Origin: Corynebacterium doosanense CAU 212 = DSM 45436
GTDB taxonomy: Bacteria > Actinomycetota > Actinomycetes > Mycobacteriales > Mycobacteriaceae
Assembly: GCF_000767055.1 (NCBI RefSeq)
Contig: NZ_CP006764.1
Coordinates: forward strand, 310,001 to 374,000
DNA: 64,000 bases
Reading direction: 5' to 3'
The notes beneath the pieces are model-generated. The model did no database searches. It had not been told where the DNA came from and worked only from the letters and a program-made list of their open reading frames with translations. Below, piece by piece: positions 17,108-25,603 of this stretch. Position numbers and translations under genes: made by a program. Each line of letters opens with the position of its first letter. Position 1 is the first letter of the stretch.

Positions 17108-18131
17108 GCAGGTACACCGCCCCGAGCACGAGGTGGGCGAGCCCATGCAACGGCGTCACCCTCCGCCCCGCGAGCACGGCGACGGCCAGCAGAGCCAGGA
17201 CCGCGAGCAGCATGAGGTTGACCGCGGACTCGGCGAAGACGATGCGTTGTCCGGTGAGCAGGCCGATGGTGAGCACGGTGGGTACGGTCAGCCCGACCAC
17301 GGAGACCATCGCTCCGTAGGTGAGGTTGTATACCCGCTGGATCTCCCCGTTCCAGGCGGCACGCAGGGTGGTGATGCCCTCGGGGAGCATGACGATGGTG
17401 GCCACGGCCATCCCCGACAGCGCTGCCGGGGCGGAGACGCGGGTGAGGGCGGTGTCGAGAAGCGTGGCCATGTCGTGGCTGAGCAGCACGATCGGCGCGG
17501 CGGTGAGCAGCAGCAGCACCGCGTGGCGCCAGGCCGGGCCGGACGAGGTCTGGTCACCCTGCTCCACCGGCACGACCTCCCGGAAGTCCTCCGCCTGGCC
17601 CGTCATCTGCCGCCAGAGGAAAAAGGCGTACGCGCCCGCGGTGAGCACGATGACCACCACCGCCTGGGGCCCGGTGAAAGAACCGTCCACCCCGATGAGC
17701 CCGGGTAGGGCGAAGGTCAGCGCTCCGAAGACGATGAGCATGGTGAGGTAGGCGGAGACCCCGCGTTCGTTGAACGTGAGGGTGCCGTGGCGCAGGGTGC
17801 CCATGAGCACCGCCGCCCCGAGGAACAAACCGAGAAAGAGTATCGCCGCCGCCATGGTGGAGTCGCGTGCCACCGTGTCGTGCTCGCCCGGGCCGAACAG
17901 CACCGCGGCCAGCAGGGTGACCTCCATGCCGACGATCGACAGCGTGAGCACCAGCGTGCCCAGCGGGTCGCCGAGCAGGTGCGCCAGCTTCTCCGCGTGA
18001 TGAAGCACACCGAGCGCGGCCACGAAGATCACGGCGATGACGGGCACCAGCCAGTGCGGTGAGGCGGGGGAGAGCACGGTGAAGGCGGCGAAACCCAGCC
18101 AGCCGGCGAGAAGGGGAACGAGGGGAGGCAT
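17088..18131 (-). CDS. Ca2+/H+ (cation) antiporter, ChaA-like
   Basis: 347 residues with about 11 membrane segments in two homologous halves. The first alpha-repeat reads HHAEKLAHLLGDPLGTLVL then GMEVTLLAA. The second carries the acidic MLPEGITTLRAAWNGE motif. The pair of membrane Glu residues in GMEV and LPEG is the ion-binding signature of CaCA-family antiporters. Probably extrudes Ca2+, Na+ or K+ against protons. Monocistronic, with an 80-nt gap to the next gene. Confidence 0.85.
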   Translation of the reverse strand: MPPLVPLLAGWLGFAAFTVLSPASPHWLVPVIAVIFVAALGVLHHAEKLAHLLGDPLGTLVLTLSIVGMEVTLLAAVLFGPGEHDTVARDSTMAAAILFLGLFLGAAVLMGTLRHGTLTFNERGVSAYLTMLIVFGALTFALPGLIGVDGSFTGPQAVVVIVLTAGAYAFFLWRQMTGQAEDFREVVPVEQGDQTSSGPAWRHAVLLLLTAAPIVLLSHDMATLLDTALTRVSAPAALSGMAVATIVMLPEGITTLRAAWNGEIQRVYNLTYGAMVSVVGLTVPTVLTIGLLTGQRIVFAESAVNLMLLAVLALLAVAVLAGRRVTPLHGLAHLVLGAVYLLSVFSG

Positions 18132-18211
18132 GTCACGTCCTTGTCAGGAGGGGCCGTCCCCGAGCGTCAGTGCGGGCACCGGGTCGTCCCGGGGCCGAGA
18201 TTTTTAAGGTA

Positions 18212-18879
18212 TCACGAGTTGCCCAGCACCCGGCGGCCCAGCGGCGCGAGCACGGGCAGCAGCCGTTTGACCAGCGGCCCGATGAGCAGCGAGGCCGCCA
18301 CGGTGCCCTCACGCACGCCCGCGAGCTCGCCGAGAAAGACCAGGGAGAGCACCACCGAGGTGAGCACCAGCGTGACGTCATTGACCACCTTCACGTTGCC
18401 GAAGACGTACCGCGGGTTGCCCCCGGAACGGCGCAGCAGCTCGTCGCTGATGGCCAGCACGATGCCCTCGCCCGCGAGGGTGACGGTGCGCGCGGTGATC
18501 TGCAGCGCGATGCCCAGGGCCATGAGAATGATCCCGGCGAGCGCCACCAGCCACTGGAGCAGGTAGTTGTCGGTGGTGGCACCGGCGGTGAGGTGCATGG
18601 CGACGTCGATAAGCGAGCCGAACACAAAGCCGACGGGGATCTGGAAGAGCTGCACCGGCTGGAAGCGACGACCGCGGATGAGGATCTGCGCGAGCACGAA
18701 GGTGAGGTTGACGATGATGGTCATCGTGCCGACGCTCAGCGAGAAGATGTAGCCGAGGACCAGGGAAACGTCGAGATCGGGGTCGTGCCCAGCCGGCTGT
18801 GCACCGACAGCGCGATGCCCGCCGACATGACGGAGAGGCCGACGAGCAGGACAAACAGGCGCAGTGCCTGGTTGATCAC
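18212..18879 (-). pseudogene. YczE/YitT-like membrane protein, one frameshift
   Basis: The GTG start at 18879 overlaps the adenylate cyclase stop (GTGA), so the gene is coupled to it. The first segment (residues NQALRLFVLLVGL ... STFP) and the second segment (LVLGYIFSLSVGTMTII ... to the stop at 18212) lie in different frames. One extra C in the CCC run near 18775 joins them. The product would be a protein of about 222 residues with five helices, like Bacillus YczE. Function is unknown. Either a recent mutation or a sequencing deletion. Confidence 0.68.
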
Positions 18880-20402
18880 GAACGGTCCGCCAGCGTCGCC
18901 CGGACGGGACGGGCCAGCTGGGTCATGGTCCCGCGGCCGCGCAGCTCGATGGACTTCAGCGTGGTCCAGCGCGCCTGCTCGGCTTCGTTGGCCCCGCGCA
19001 GGGTCGCGGCGTTGGTGAGCACCCGGCCCGGGGTGTCCTTGGCCAGCTCCGTCAGGCGCGCCGCCAGGTTCACGGCGTCGCCGATCACGGTGTACTCGAA
19101 GCGGTCCTCGCTGCCGATGTTGCCTGCGACGACGTGGCCCGCGGCGACCCCGATGCCGGCCTGCAGACGCAGGTCACGGAGCTCGAGACGCAGCTCGCGG
19201 GCGGCGGAGAGTGCCCAGGACGTGGCGTCGGTGACGTTGAGCGGCGCGCCGAAGATCGCCAGCGCGGCGTCGCCCTGGAACTTGTTGATGATGCCCTTGT
19301 TGCGGTGCACGACATCGACCACGACGTTGAAGAACTTGTTGAGCTCCTCCACGACCTCCTCCGGGGAGTGGTTGACCGCGAAGTTGGTCGAGCCGATGAC
19401 GTCGATGAACAGGACAGCGACCTTGCGGTCCTCGCCGCCGAGGCGGGGTTTCTCCTCCAGCGCGCGCTCGGCGACCTCGGTGCCGACGTAGTGGCCGAAG
19501 ATGTCCCGCACGCGCTGACGCTCGCGCAGCCCACGCATCATCTCGTTGAATCCGGCCTGGAGCACACCCATCTCCGAGCCGTCGTAGATGTCCACCTGGG
19601 CGTCGGACTGCCCGCGGCGCACCTGATTGATGGCCTCCTGCAGCTCGTGGATGGGATCGGTGACACTCGCCGTGGACAGGCTCGTGCCCGCGTAACCGGT
19701 GAACAGGGCCGTCACGGCCAGGGCGAGGATCGCGGGGATGAGGTCGGCGGCGTCGTCCGAGAAGAACCCGGTCCACTGCCCGAGCAGGACCAGGACGATG
19801 CCCAGCACGGGCATCGCCGTGGTCATCACCCAGGTGATGCTGAGACGCTGCCGGATCGGCGGCTCCAGGGTCGCGTCCTCGAACCGGCGCGCCAGGGCCT
19901 CGGCCGCGACGGGGCGCACCATGCGCTCCGCCTGCAGGTAGGTCAGCAGCGAGACCACGGCCGTGGCCATGGCCAGCGTGATGCCCACGGCCAGCGCGGT
20001 GCGCCAACTGGAGCGCGCGGTGAGCGCCACGGCGATGGCGATGCCGATCGCCCACACCACCGCACACACGACGGCCTGGTAGACGGGGATGCGCATGACC
20101 AGGTAACGCACCATGTTCGGGTCGTGCTGGTCCGGGTCGCGCTGCCAGTCCAGGACGGGGCGAAACAGCAGGAGCGTGGCCACCACGGCGATGATCACCG
20201 CGAACCCGACGTAGACCACCCCGATCACGGTGAGGTGGGCCCAGCCGATGGCCAGATCGTCCAGCCCCGGCAGGGGGAGCAGATAGCGCGTGAAGAGCAT
20301 GATGGCGATTGCCCCGGCCAGGTTCGAACTGAGAACGAGCGTGGCGTACAGGGGCCACGACGTGCCCCAGAGCCACTTCAGCCCTCTCAGTAATCTCTCC
20401 AT
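18876..20402 (-). CDS. membrane class III adenylate cyclase (HAMP-CHD)
   Basis: 508 residues from the ATG at 20402 (MERLLRGLKWLW). Six membrane helices occupy about residues 15-270, followed by a HAMP linker and a cyclase homology domain from about 325. Catalytic features: metal Asp in FIDVIGST, the substrate-selecting Lys and second metal Asp in NKFQGDA, and the Asn/Arg pair of IGDAVNLAARL. The architecture equals mycobacterial Rv3645 and the corynebacterial cyclase next to the delta-prime gene. In corynebacteria cAMP acts through GlxR (family knowledge). Divergent from holB across only 40 bp, so the promoters must overlap. Confidence 0.92.
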   Translation of the reverse strand: MERLLRGLKWLWGTSWPLYATLVLSSNLAGAIAIMLFTRYLLPLPGLDDLAIGWAHLTVIGVVYVGFAVIIAVVATLLLFRPVLDWQRDPDQHDPNMVRYLVMRIPVYQAVVCAVVWAIGIAIAVALTARSSWRTALAVGITLAMATAVVSLLTYLQAERMVRPVAAEALARRFEDATLEPPIRQRLSITWVMTTAMPVLGIVLVLLGQWTGFFSDDAADLIPAILALAVTALFTGYAGTSLSTASVTDPIHELQEAINQVRRGQSDAQVDIYDGSEMGVLQAGFNEMMRGLRERQRVRDIFGHYVGTEVAERALEEKPRLGGEDRKVAVLFIDVIGSTNFAVNHSPEEVVEELNKFFNVVVDVVHRNKGIINKFQGDAALAIFGAPLNVTDATSWALSAARELRLELRDLRLQAGIGVAAGHVVAGNIGSEDRFEYTVIGDAVNLAARLTELAKDTPGRVLTNAATLRGANEAEQARWTTLKSIELRGRGTMTQLARPVRATLADRS

Positions 20403-20442
20403 GGTCGTCGATTCTAACCCGAGGGGCATTAGGCTCAGTCGG

Positions 20443-21651
20443 GTGAGAACGACAAGCGTGGCCGAACGACTCAGCGACATGCCGAAGGTGCGCGAGACCA
20501 TCCTCTCGGCGGCCGCCGCCGCACAGGGGCTTCCCGACGCCGACCGCTACGCCATGACCCACTCCTGGGTCTTCACCGGACCTCCGGGCTCGGGCCGCAG
20601 CGTCGTCGCCCTGGCCTTCGCCCAGGCGTTGGTGTGCACCACCGAGGGTGAGCTGGGCTGCGGGCACTGCCAGGCCTGCGTGGATGTGCTCGCCGACGCC
20701 CACACCGATGTCGCCCACATCGTTCCCGAGGGCAACGTCATCGGCATCGACCTCGTGCGCGACACCATCATCCCCACCGCGCACTCCCTGCCCACCATCT
20801 CCCGCTGGCGGGTCATCGTCATCGAGGACGCCGACCGGCTTCGCGACGACGCCGCCAACACCCTGCTGAAGACCATCGAGGAGCCCCCCGCCCACACCGT
20901 GATCATCCTCTGCGCGCCGTCACTGGCGCCCGAGGACTTCATCCCCACGCTGCGCTCGCGGTGTCGCCACCTCTACATCCCCAGCCCCTCCACCGACCGC
21001 ATTGTGCGCCTGCTCACCGAGGAGATGGGCGCCAGCGAGGGGGACGCGCGGCTGGCGGCGACGTCGTCGCTGCACCACATCGGCCGGGCCCGCAAGCTCG
21101 TCTCCATGCCCATCATGCAGAGCAGGCGGGCGCAGGCGATCAACCTCGCGGAGCTCATCTTCCACGGCGACCAGGCCTTCCAGGCGGTGAACTCCCTGAT
21201 GAAGACGGTGGACAAGGAGATCAAGGAGACCTACGACGTCATCGACGAACGCGAGCTGAAGAAACTCGAGGACTCCCTGGGCATGGGTGCCAAGGGCAAG
21301 GGGGCGCAGAAGGCCGCCCGCGGGAGCGCCGGCGCGCTCTCGGACCTGCAGAAGGAGCAGAAACAGCGCCGCACCCGCGCGCGGACCGACATCCTCGACC
21401 TGGCGCTGGTGGACTTCGCCGGCATCTACCGCGACGCCATGCTCGTCTCCTCGGGTGCCGAGGTCGAACTCACCCACCCCGACTTCGAGCCGCTGGCCAG
21501 AGAGCTGGCCCAGCGCGGCGACCTGGACGCCTTCGTGCAGGCGCAGGAGGCGATCCGGGAATGCCGCGAGCGCCTCATCGGGTTTGTCGCCCCGCAGCTT
21601 GCCCTGGACGGCATGATCGGCCGGATCCGCAAGGCGCTCAAGGTCCGCTGA
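20443..21651 (+). CDS. holB: DNA polymerase III delta-prime subunit
   Basis: 402-residue clamp-loader subunit from the GTG at 20443; a GTG at 20458 is possible. The P-loop is degenerate (GPPGSGRS, Arg for the Walker Lys), as expected for the stator subunit. A zinc module CGHCQAC near residue 70 is intact. The VIEDADRLRDDAANTLLKTIEEP and LRSRC blocks are diagnostic of the gamma/delta-prime family. A Lys-rich insert near residues 280-310 is common in actinobacteria. It is directly followed by tRNA-Thr. Confidence 0.93.
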   Translation: MRTTSVAERLSDMPKVRETILSAAAAAQGLPDADRYAMTHSWVFTGPPGSGRSVVALAFAQALVCTTEGELGCGHCQACVDVLADAHTDVAHIVPEGNVIGIDLVRDTIIPTAHSLPTISRWRVIVIEDADRLRDDAANTLLKTIEEPPAHTVIILCAPSLAPEDFIPTLRSRCRHLYIPSPSTDRIVRLLTEEMGASEGDARLAATSSLHHIGRARKLVSMPIMQSRRAQAINLAELIFHGDQAFQAVNSLMKTVDKEIKETYDVIDERELKKLEDSLGMGAKGKGAQKAARGSAGALSDLQKEQKQRRTRARTDILDLALVDFAGIYRDAMLVSSGAEVELTHPDFEPLARELAQRGDLDAFVQAQEAIRECRERLIGFVAPQLALDGMIGRIRKALKVR

Positions 21652-21713
21652 CCAGCGTGTTTCCCGGCCCCGCGGTGGTGCGCTAAGGTATTTCCCTGGT
21701 ATGCACGTACCGC

Positions 21714-21789
21714 GCCGCCTTAGCTCAGTCGGTAGAGCGTCTCACTCGTAATGAGAAGGTCGCGAGTTCGATTCTCGCAGGCGGCTCCA
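21714..21789 (+). tRNA. tRNA-Thr (anticodon CGT)
   Basis: 76-nt cloverleaf with encoded CCA. Acceptor GCCGCCT pairs with AGGCGGC, the anticodon stem TCTCA/TGAGA encloses CTCGTAA, and the T-arm is GCGAG/CTCGC. Anticodon CGT reads ACG. Its 3' 49 nt form the prophage attachment core, and the complete tRNA is regenerated on the attL side. Nothing suggests loss of function. Confidence 0.97.
21741..21789 (+). repeat. attL core (49-bp direct repeat copy 1)
   Basis: Identical to 59722-59770. It spans the anticodon arm to the CCA of tRNA-Thr, the usual class of tyrosine-integrase attB site. Confidence 0.95.
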
Positions 21790-21792
21790 CCA

Positions 21793-21827
21793 AAACCCCA
21801 GCTGGAACTATGTTCTGGCTGGGGTTT
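21793..21827 (+). terminator. phage-supplied terminator after tRNA-Thr
   Basis: Perfect 10-bp stem AAACCCCAGC/GCTGGGGTTT with a 15-nt loop, ending in TTTCTC. It lies immediately inside attL and would replace the host tRNA terminator displaced by integration. Confidence 0.7.
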
Positions 21828-21886
21828 CTCTGCGTTCTAGGGGATCCCGAGTTGTTGGGAGTTGTTGCAGGTCGTTGGTTCTATTG

Positions 21887-21914
21887 CGGAACCAATCCGG
21901 AACGGATCCGGAAC
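21887..21914 (+). promoter_or_regulatory. candidate integrase arm-type sites (attL arm)
   Basis: Three CGGAAC hexamers at 21887, 21898 and 21909, exactly 11 bp apart, about 100 bp inside attL. The same motif occurs twice with the same spacing inside attR. Phased repeats flanking the core are the expected form of integrase arm sites; binding is inferred. Confidence 0.55.
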
Positions 21915-22008
21915 GCGTCGCCAGCGGAGGGCCATCGTGTCGAAGTAGCGATGAGGCATAAACACGATAGACTTCAGAAAAAGCAATACTCGAAGGAGGG
22001 AGGGGACC

Positions 22009-22569
22009 ATGAGCACGCCAATGAACGCGCCCGAGGAACAACAGGAAATGCGACGCCCCGGCCTCCCGTATGAGCAGATCCAGGACATCAAGAGGCGTGC
22101 TCGTGACGCGGCTGGCCAAGTGTTGGATGTCTACTGGGATCTGGATAAATTCCCAGTCGATCCTGTTCGGCTCGCACAGGAGTACGGTGCGGAAGTATTC
22201 ATCGGGGATTTGAAGGAAGACCTTGATGGCTTCATGGTCCCCCCGCGTGATGGATACGGTGCCCAAATCTATGTTGACACCGATTCGTCGCCTGCGCGCC
22301 AGCGTTTCACGACCGCGCATGAGCTCGGGCATCTCGTTGAAGACGGAGAACGGCTACAGGTAGACCGGCGAAGAGACGCTCTGTCCAAGGAGGGAACCGA
22401 TCCTCATGAGTTATTTGCCAACGAGTTCGCGGCAAGCCTCCTCATGCCAGAGTTTGCGGTCCGTCAATTGGTCGCGGCGGGAATGGCCCGCGCTCGACTC
22501 CATGGGTTCTTTGGGGTGTCTCAGCTAGCGATGCAGCATCGGCTCAGGAACCTCCGGCTGAATGACTGA
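22009..22569 (+). CDS. ImmA/IrrE-type metallopeptidase (M78)
   Basis: 186 residues. The zinc site HELGH lies near residue 104 with the third ligand in FANEFAASLLMP about 33 residues later, both intact. The N-terminal region is helical. There is a strong GGAGGGAGGGG leader before the ATG. ImmA proteases cleave phage-type repressors; whether this one acts on the prophage repressor some 4 kb away is unknown. It lies between attL and the integrase on the opposite strand to integrase, a typical spot for accessory genes. Overlaps the next gene by 8 bp. Confidence 0.85.
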   Translation: MSTPMNAPEEQQEMRRPGLPYEQIQDIKRRARDAAGQVLDVYWDLDKFPVDPVRLAQEYGAEVFIGDLKEDLDGFMVPPRDGYGAQIYVDTDSSPARQRFTTAHELGHLVEDGERLQVDRRRDALSKEGTDPHELFANEFAASLLMPEFAVRQLVAAGMARARLHGFFGVSQLAMQHRLRNLRLND

Positions 22570-22990
22570 CGCCGAAGATGGTGAGGTTCGCTACGGAAAG
22601 CCATCAGTACGATTCTCAAAGGATTTCCTAGACAAGAGAGTCAGTGACCTCTTGATCGACAGCCGGGTTGAAAAGGCGGAAGCTAAGCCAACCGAGGCTC
22701 TCCGAAGCATCAGTGAAGCGACCGAGCAACTGGTTTATGACGACCACGAGCTAGACCACAAGCTGAAGGGGTTCATTGGTCCCGCAGCTACCGCGCTCGT
22801 CGTAGCCCAGGTATTGATCATGAACCTCGGCTTCTTTCTGTATGTCGCGATTAGCTTCGGCGCGAAGAGAATTCCTGACAGCGCCGTCATGATCGCGTTC
22901 CTCACCACCAGTACCGCCGAGGTCGTTGGCCTGGCACTAGTCGTCACACGCTATCTCTTCCCCGAAAAGGGGGCGGGATGGAATGGCTGA
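22562..22990 (+). CDS. two-helix membrane protein paired with ImmA-type peptidase
   Basis: 142 residues, no family recognised. A polar, charged N-terminal 75 residues is followed by two hydrophobic helices near residues 78-103 and 109-132 with a short loop, then a short tail. The ATG lies inside the upstream peptidase gene (8-bp overlap), so the two products are probably made together. A cytoplasmic sensor or effector domain carried on a membrane hairpin is an inference only. Confidence 0.7.
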   Translation: MTDAEDGEVRYGKPSVRFSKDFLDKRVSDLLIDSRVEKAEAKPTEALRSISEATEQLVYDDHELDHKLKGFIGPAATALVVAQVLIMNLGFFLYVAISFGAKRIPDSAVMIAFLTTSTAEVVGLALVVTRYLFPEKGAGWNG

Positions 22991-23064
22991 TGAAGGCAGG
23001 CCCTGCTCCGCTTCCTATTCCGCGGGGCGCGCAGTCCTAGGACCTTGAAAAGTTGTGTCATCGA

Positions 23065-24291
23065 CTATTCAACCGCCCGCAGGCTCCTTCTTCTTCGTCG
23101 CTCCGCCCGCCGGTCCTCTTTCGCTCGATCCTGCCGCCGCTCCGCTTCGAGGTGAGCCTCCATCGCGCCGGGTAGTGCGTCGAGGTGGTCGTCCCACAGG
23201 TGGCCGTAAACGTCGAGGGTCATCGCCGCGGTGCGGTGGCCGAGCATTCGCTGCACGGTCTTGACATCGGCTCCGGAGGCGATGGCTACGGACGCGGCGG
23301 TGTGCTTGAGCGTGTAGGTGTCGATGCCCTCAATGCCGGCCGCCGCGGTCATCTTCGACCAGACCGCGCGCCAGCGGGCCTCCGTCCACACGTTGCCGCG
23401 CTCGTCCGGCAGGAGCCAGTCCTCGAGCCCGCGGTTCTCTGCGTCGTCCTCGAGGCCCAGGAGCAGATCCCCGCCCACGGGCACGTCGCGGTGGCGGCCG
23501 TCCTTGGTCGTGTCGATGTTGCCGAGCGCGTCGACATCGCGCCGGATGGCCAGCCGCCGGCGGTCAGGGTCGAGATCCTTGACCTTGAGTCCCTTCGCTT
23601 CGCCGGGTCGGATCCCGGTCATCAAGAGGACGAGGACGAGCAGGCGCGCGGATTCGTGTGGCGCCGCGGCGAGCAGGGCGTCGATCTCGTGGACTTTGAG
23701 GTAGCGGCGCTCGGACTTCTCCTGGCGGGGGATGTCCTCGGAGCGGATGGGGTTCTTGTGGATGATGCCCTGGTCGACGGCTAAGTCCATGAGGGCGTTG
23801 ATGATGATGCCGACCTTGCGACGGGAGGCGGCGCCCAGCGGTCTCGCCGCCGATGCCGGGGTGCCCGTGCCCCGGGCCTGGCCGCGCGCCTGCAGGGTGG
23901 GCAGCCAGGCCGCGATGGTGGTGCGCTCGATCTCGCAGGCCGGGGTGTTCCCCCAGACGGGCTCGATGTGTTTCCACGCAGACCTGTAGCCGTCGACGGT
24001 CTTCTTCGAGCGCTCGGCCTTTGAGGCGATCCACGGCTCCCAGAGGTCAGCGAGCGTGATGTCGCGCTTGTCCTTGGTGATCCAGGTGCCGTCGACTTGG
24101 CCGACTTCGACGCGGGCGCGGTAGGCCTCGGCGGCGTCGCGGGTGGTGAAGCTCTCCTGGACTTCGCGGCCGTTCTCAGTCCAGACGACGGCCCATCGTT
24201 TGCCGGTGCCCCACCGCGCGGAGTGGACTCGGGTCTTTCGTGATTGCCTGTCGGGGTTGGCTTTCGTCCAGAGGTCTTTTACTCGTGCCAC
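23065..24291 (-). CDS. int: tyrosine-type integrase
   Basis: 408 residues from the GTG at 24291, which has AAGGAGAC eight nt upstream. The N-terminal arm-binding domain starts at about residue 20 (SARWGTGKRWAVVW), with a core-binding SAM-like domain at about 70-190. The catalytic domain has Arg I in GIRPGE, the Lys turn near VDALGNIDTTKDGR, the RMLGHR box and Tyr in TLDVYGH. The box II motif reads TYTLKHT where H-x-x-R is usual (see findings). The C-terminal tail is very Arg-rich. Catalyses integration and excision at tRNA-Thr. Confidence 0.93.
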   Translation of the reverse strand: MARVKDLWTKANPDRQSRKTRVHSARWGTGKRWAVVWTENGREVQESFTTRDAAEAYRARVEVGQVDGTWITKDKRDITLADLWEPWIASKAERSKKTVDGYRSAWKHIEPVWGNTPACEIERTTIAAWLPTLQARGQARGTGTPASAARPLGAASRRKVGIIINALMDLAVDQGIIHKNPIRSEDIPRQEKSERRYLKVHEIDALLAAAPHESARLLVLVLLMTGIRPGEAKGLKVKDLDPDRRRLAIRRDVDALGNIDTTKDGRHRDVPVGGDLLLGLEDDAENRGLEDWLLPDERGNVWTEARWRAVWSKMTAAAGIEGIDTYTLKHTAASVAIASGADVKTVQRMLGHRTAAMTLDVYGHLWDDHLDALPGAMEAHLEAERRQDRAKEDRRAERRRRRSLRAVE

Positions 24292-24448
24292 TGGTAGTCT
24301 CCTTGGTGTCTGATCGCCTCTCCCCCCGAGGGTGGTCAGGCGTGAGCTGGGCCCGCCCTTCCCCCGGAGGGCATGAGGCCGGCTGATATTGATCCCCGTC
24401 GCGCGCTGTCTTCCCGGACCTGCGCGGCGGGGATCTCTTTCGTTTTGG

Positions 24449-25081
24449 CTAGAACCCCATGGACTCGGCGACGACGCACCTGTCGACACCAGCGGGGAGG
24501 TCGTCCGCCATGCTGACGCCCGCGGCCTGTGCGGCCGAGGAGTTGTTCCGCGCGCCTCCGGAGACGGCGTAGAGGGTGCCATCCCGCAGCAGCCACACGT
24601 CGGACCGGGACTCGTCTCTGCCGGTGCCGTCAACGAGGCCGGCGCCGATCCACGTATCGTTGCCGTCCTTGATCAGCTGGGGGTTCTTGATCGTCATGCC
24701 GGGATCGTTGAGAATGCCGGTGACCATCTCGGCAGTGCCGTCATCGTCGACGCATCGTTCGTGCCGCACTGCGGCTGCCGGCGTCGGGCGCTCGGAACTC
24801 GCTGGCGCTTCCGAGGTTGTCGACTCAGGCTCCGGAGAAGCGGACGTCGCGGGGTCTGAAGAGGGCTGCTCTGTCGCCGACGTGGACTCCTCGGGAGCGT
24901 TGGTAGTTGTCTGCTCGCCGGCTGCTGTGTCGGTGGTGTCGCCTTCGAAGCCGAGGGCGTTGAGGATCCCGCCGAAGAGAAAGAAGGCTACGAGAACAAT
25001 GAGGGCGATCCCCCACCACCGCTTGTACCAGGGCTTAGGGGACTTTTGGGGTTCGTTGTCATGTGATGGGATGGTGCTCAT
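24449..25081 (-). CDS. membrane-anchored surface protein of the lysogeny operon
   Basis: 210 residues. Cytoplasmic start with WYKRWW, one membrane helix at about residues 24-45, then a Ser/Thr/Glu/Pro linker (about 50-105) and a folded C-terminal domain of about 100 residues that begins and ends with single Cys (likely one disulfide). No known family recognised. It is the last gene of the repressor-led operon, 40 nt after the preceding gene, so it should be made in the lysogen. Superinfection exclusion is a plausible but untested role. Confidence 0.72.
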   Translation of the reverse strand: MSTIPSHDNEPQKSPKPWYKRWWGIALIVLVAFFLFGGILNALGFEGDTTDTAAGEQTTTNAPEESTSATEQPSSDPATSASPEPESTTSEAPASSERPTPAAAVRHERCVDDDGTAEMVTGILNDPGMTIKNPQLIKDGNDTWIGAGLVDGTGRDESRSDVWLLRDGTLYAVSGGARNNSSAAQAAGVSMADDLPAGVDRCVVAESMGF

Positions 25082-25120
25082 GAAGGTTTCCGTTCGTGTA
25101 GGTCCCGCGGGGAAGGGACT

Positions 25121-25603
25121 TTAGCTGGATAGTGATACTTCTACGGAAGCGTGGGATTCGCTTGTCGGAGTAACTGTGCAGGTGTAGTCGGTCCGTACTT
25201 CGCCACCATAAGCGTTCTCGGCGTCGACGTAGCCGCCCACTGACCAGCTGTTCGACGTCTTGGAGATGTCCGCCTCGAACAGGCCCTCGAAGTTGGCGGT
25301 GCCGGGAGCCCTTAGCTGGTCTTCGACTTTGTCGTGGCAGGCGTTTCTCGCTTCCGCCCGTGACCATCCCAAAATGTCGCTGGTGTCTTCAGCTGTCGAG
25401 TTGGCGGACGAAGTAGCCGGGGGAGTTTCCGATTTCTCTTCGTCTTCCCCGCGCATCGCACTGCATGCGCCGAAGAGGATGAAGATGATTATGAGCATGC
25501 ATCCGCATCCAGCAACCTGGGAGCCTGTCGAGTTGGAGTTGCGAGATTGGCGAGCATTCTGGGCTGGGTTGCCCGTGGGGTAATTGTCTCGACTAGCGGT
25601 CAT
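25121..25603 (-). CDS. small membrane-anchored protein with conserved extracytoplasmic domain
   Basis: 160 residues. One helix at about residues 32-50 (Cys-rich GCGCMLIIIF), a short Ser/Thr linker, then a domain with RNACHDKVEDQLRAPGTANF and VGGYVDAENAYGGEVRT followed by a Cys pair. The Ala-Asn-Phe and 'V-G-x-V-D-A-x-N-x-x-G' pattern occurs in many uncharacterised phage and actinobacterial surface proteins (recalled, not searched). The ATG overlaps the upstream peptidase stop by four bases. Confidence 0.75.
   Translation of the reverse strand: MTASRDNYPTGNPAQNARQSRNSNSTGSQVAGCGCMLIIIFILFGACSAMRGEDEEKSETPPATSSANSTAEDTSDILGWSRAEARNACHDKVEDQLRAPGTANFEGLFEADISKTSNSWSVGGYVDAENAYGGEVRTDYTCTVTPTSESHASVEVSLSS

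Noticed and set aside
18170..20393. Long rightward frames opposite the cyclase and YczE genes
   Set aside because: His/Asp/Gly-rich shadows typical of high-GC antisense; the cyclase on the other strand has all catalytic motifs.
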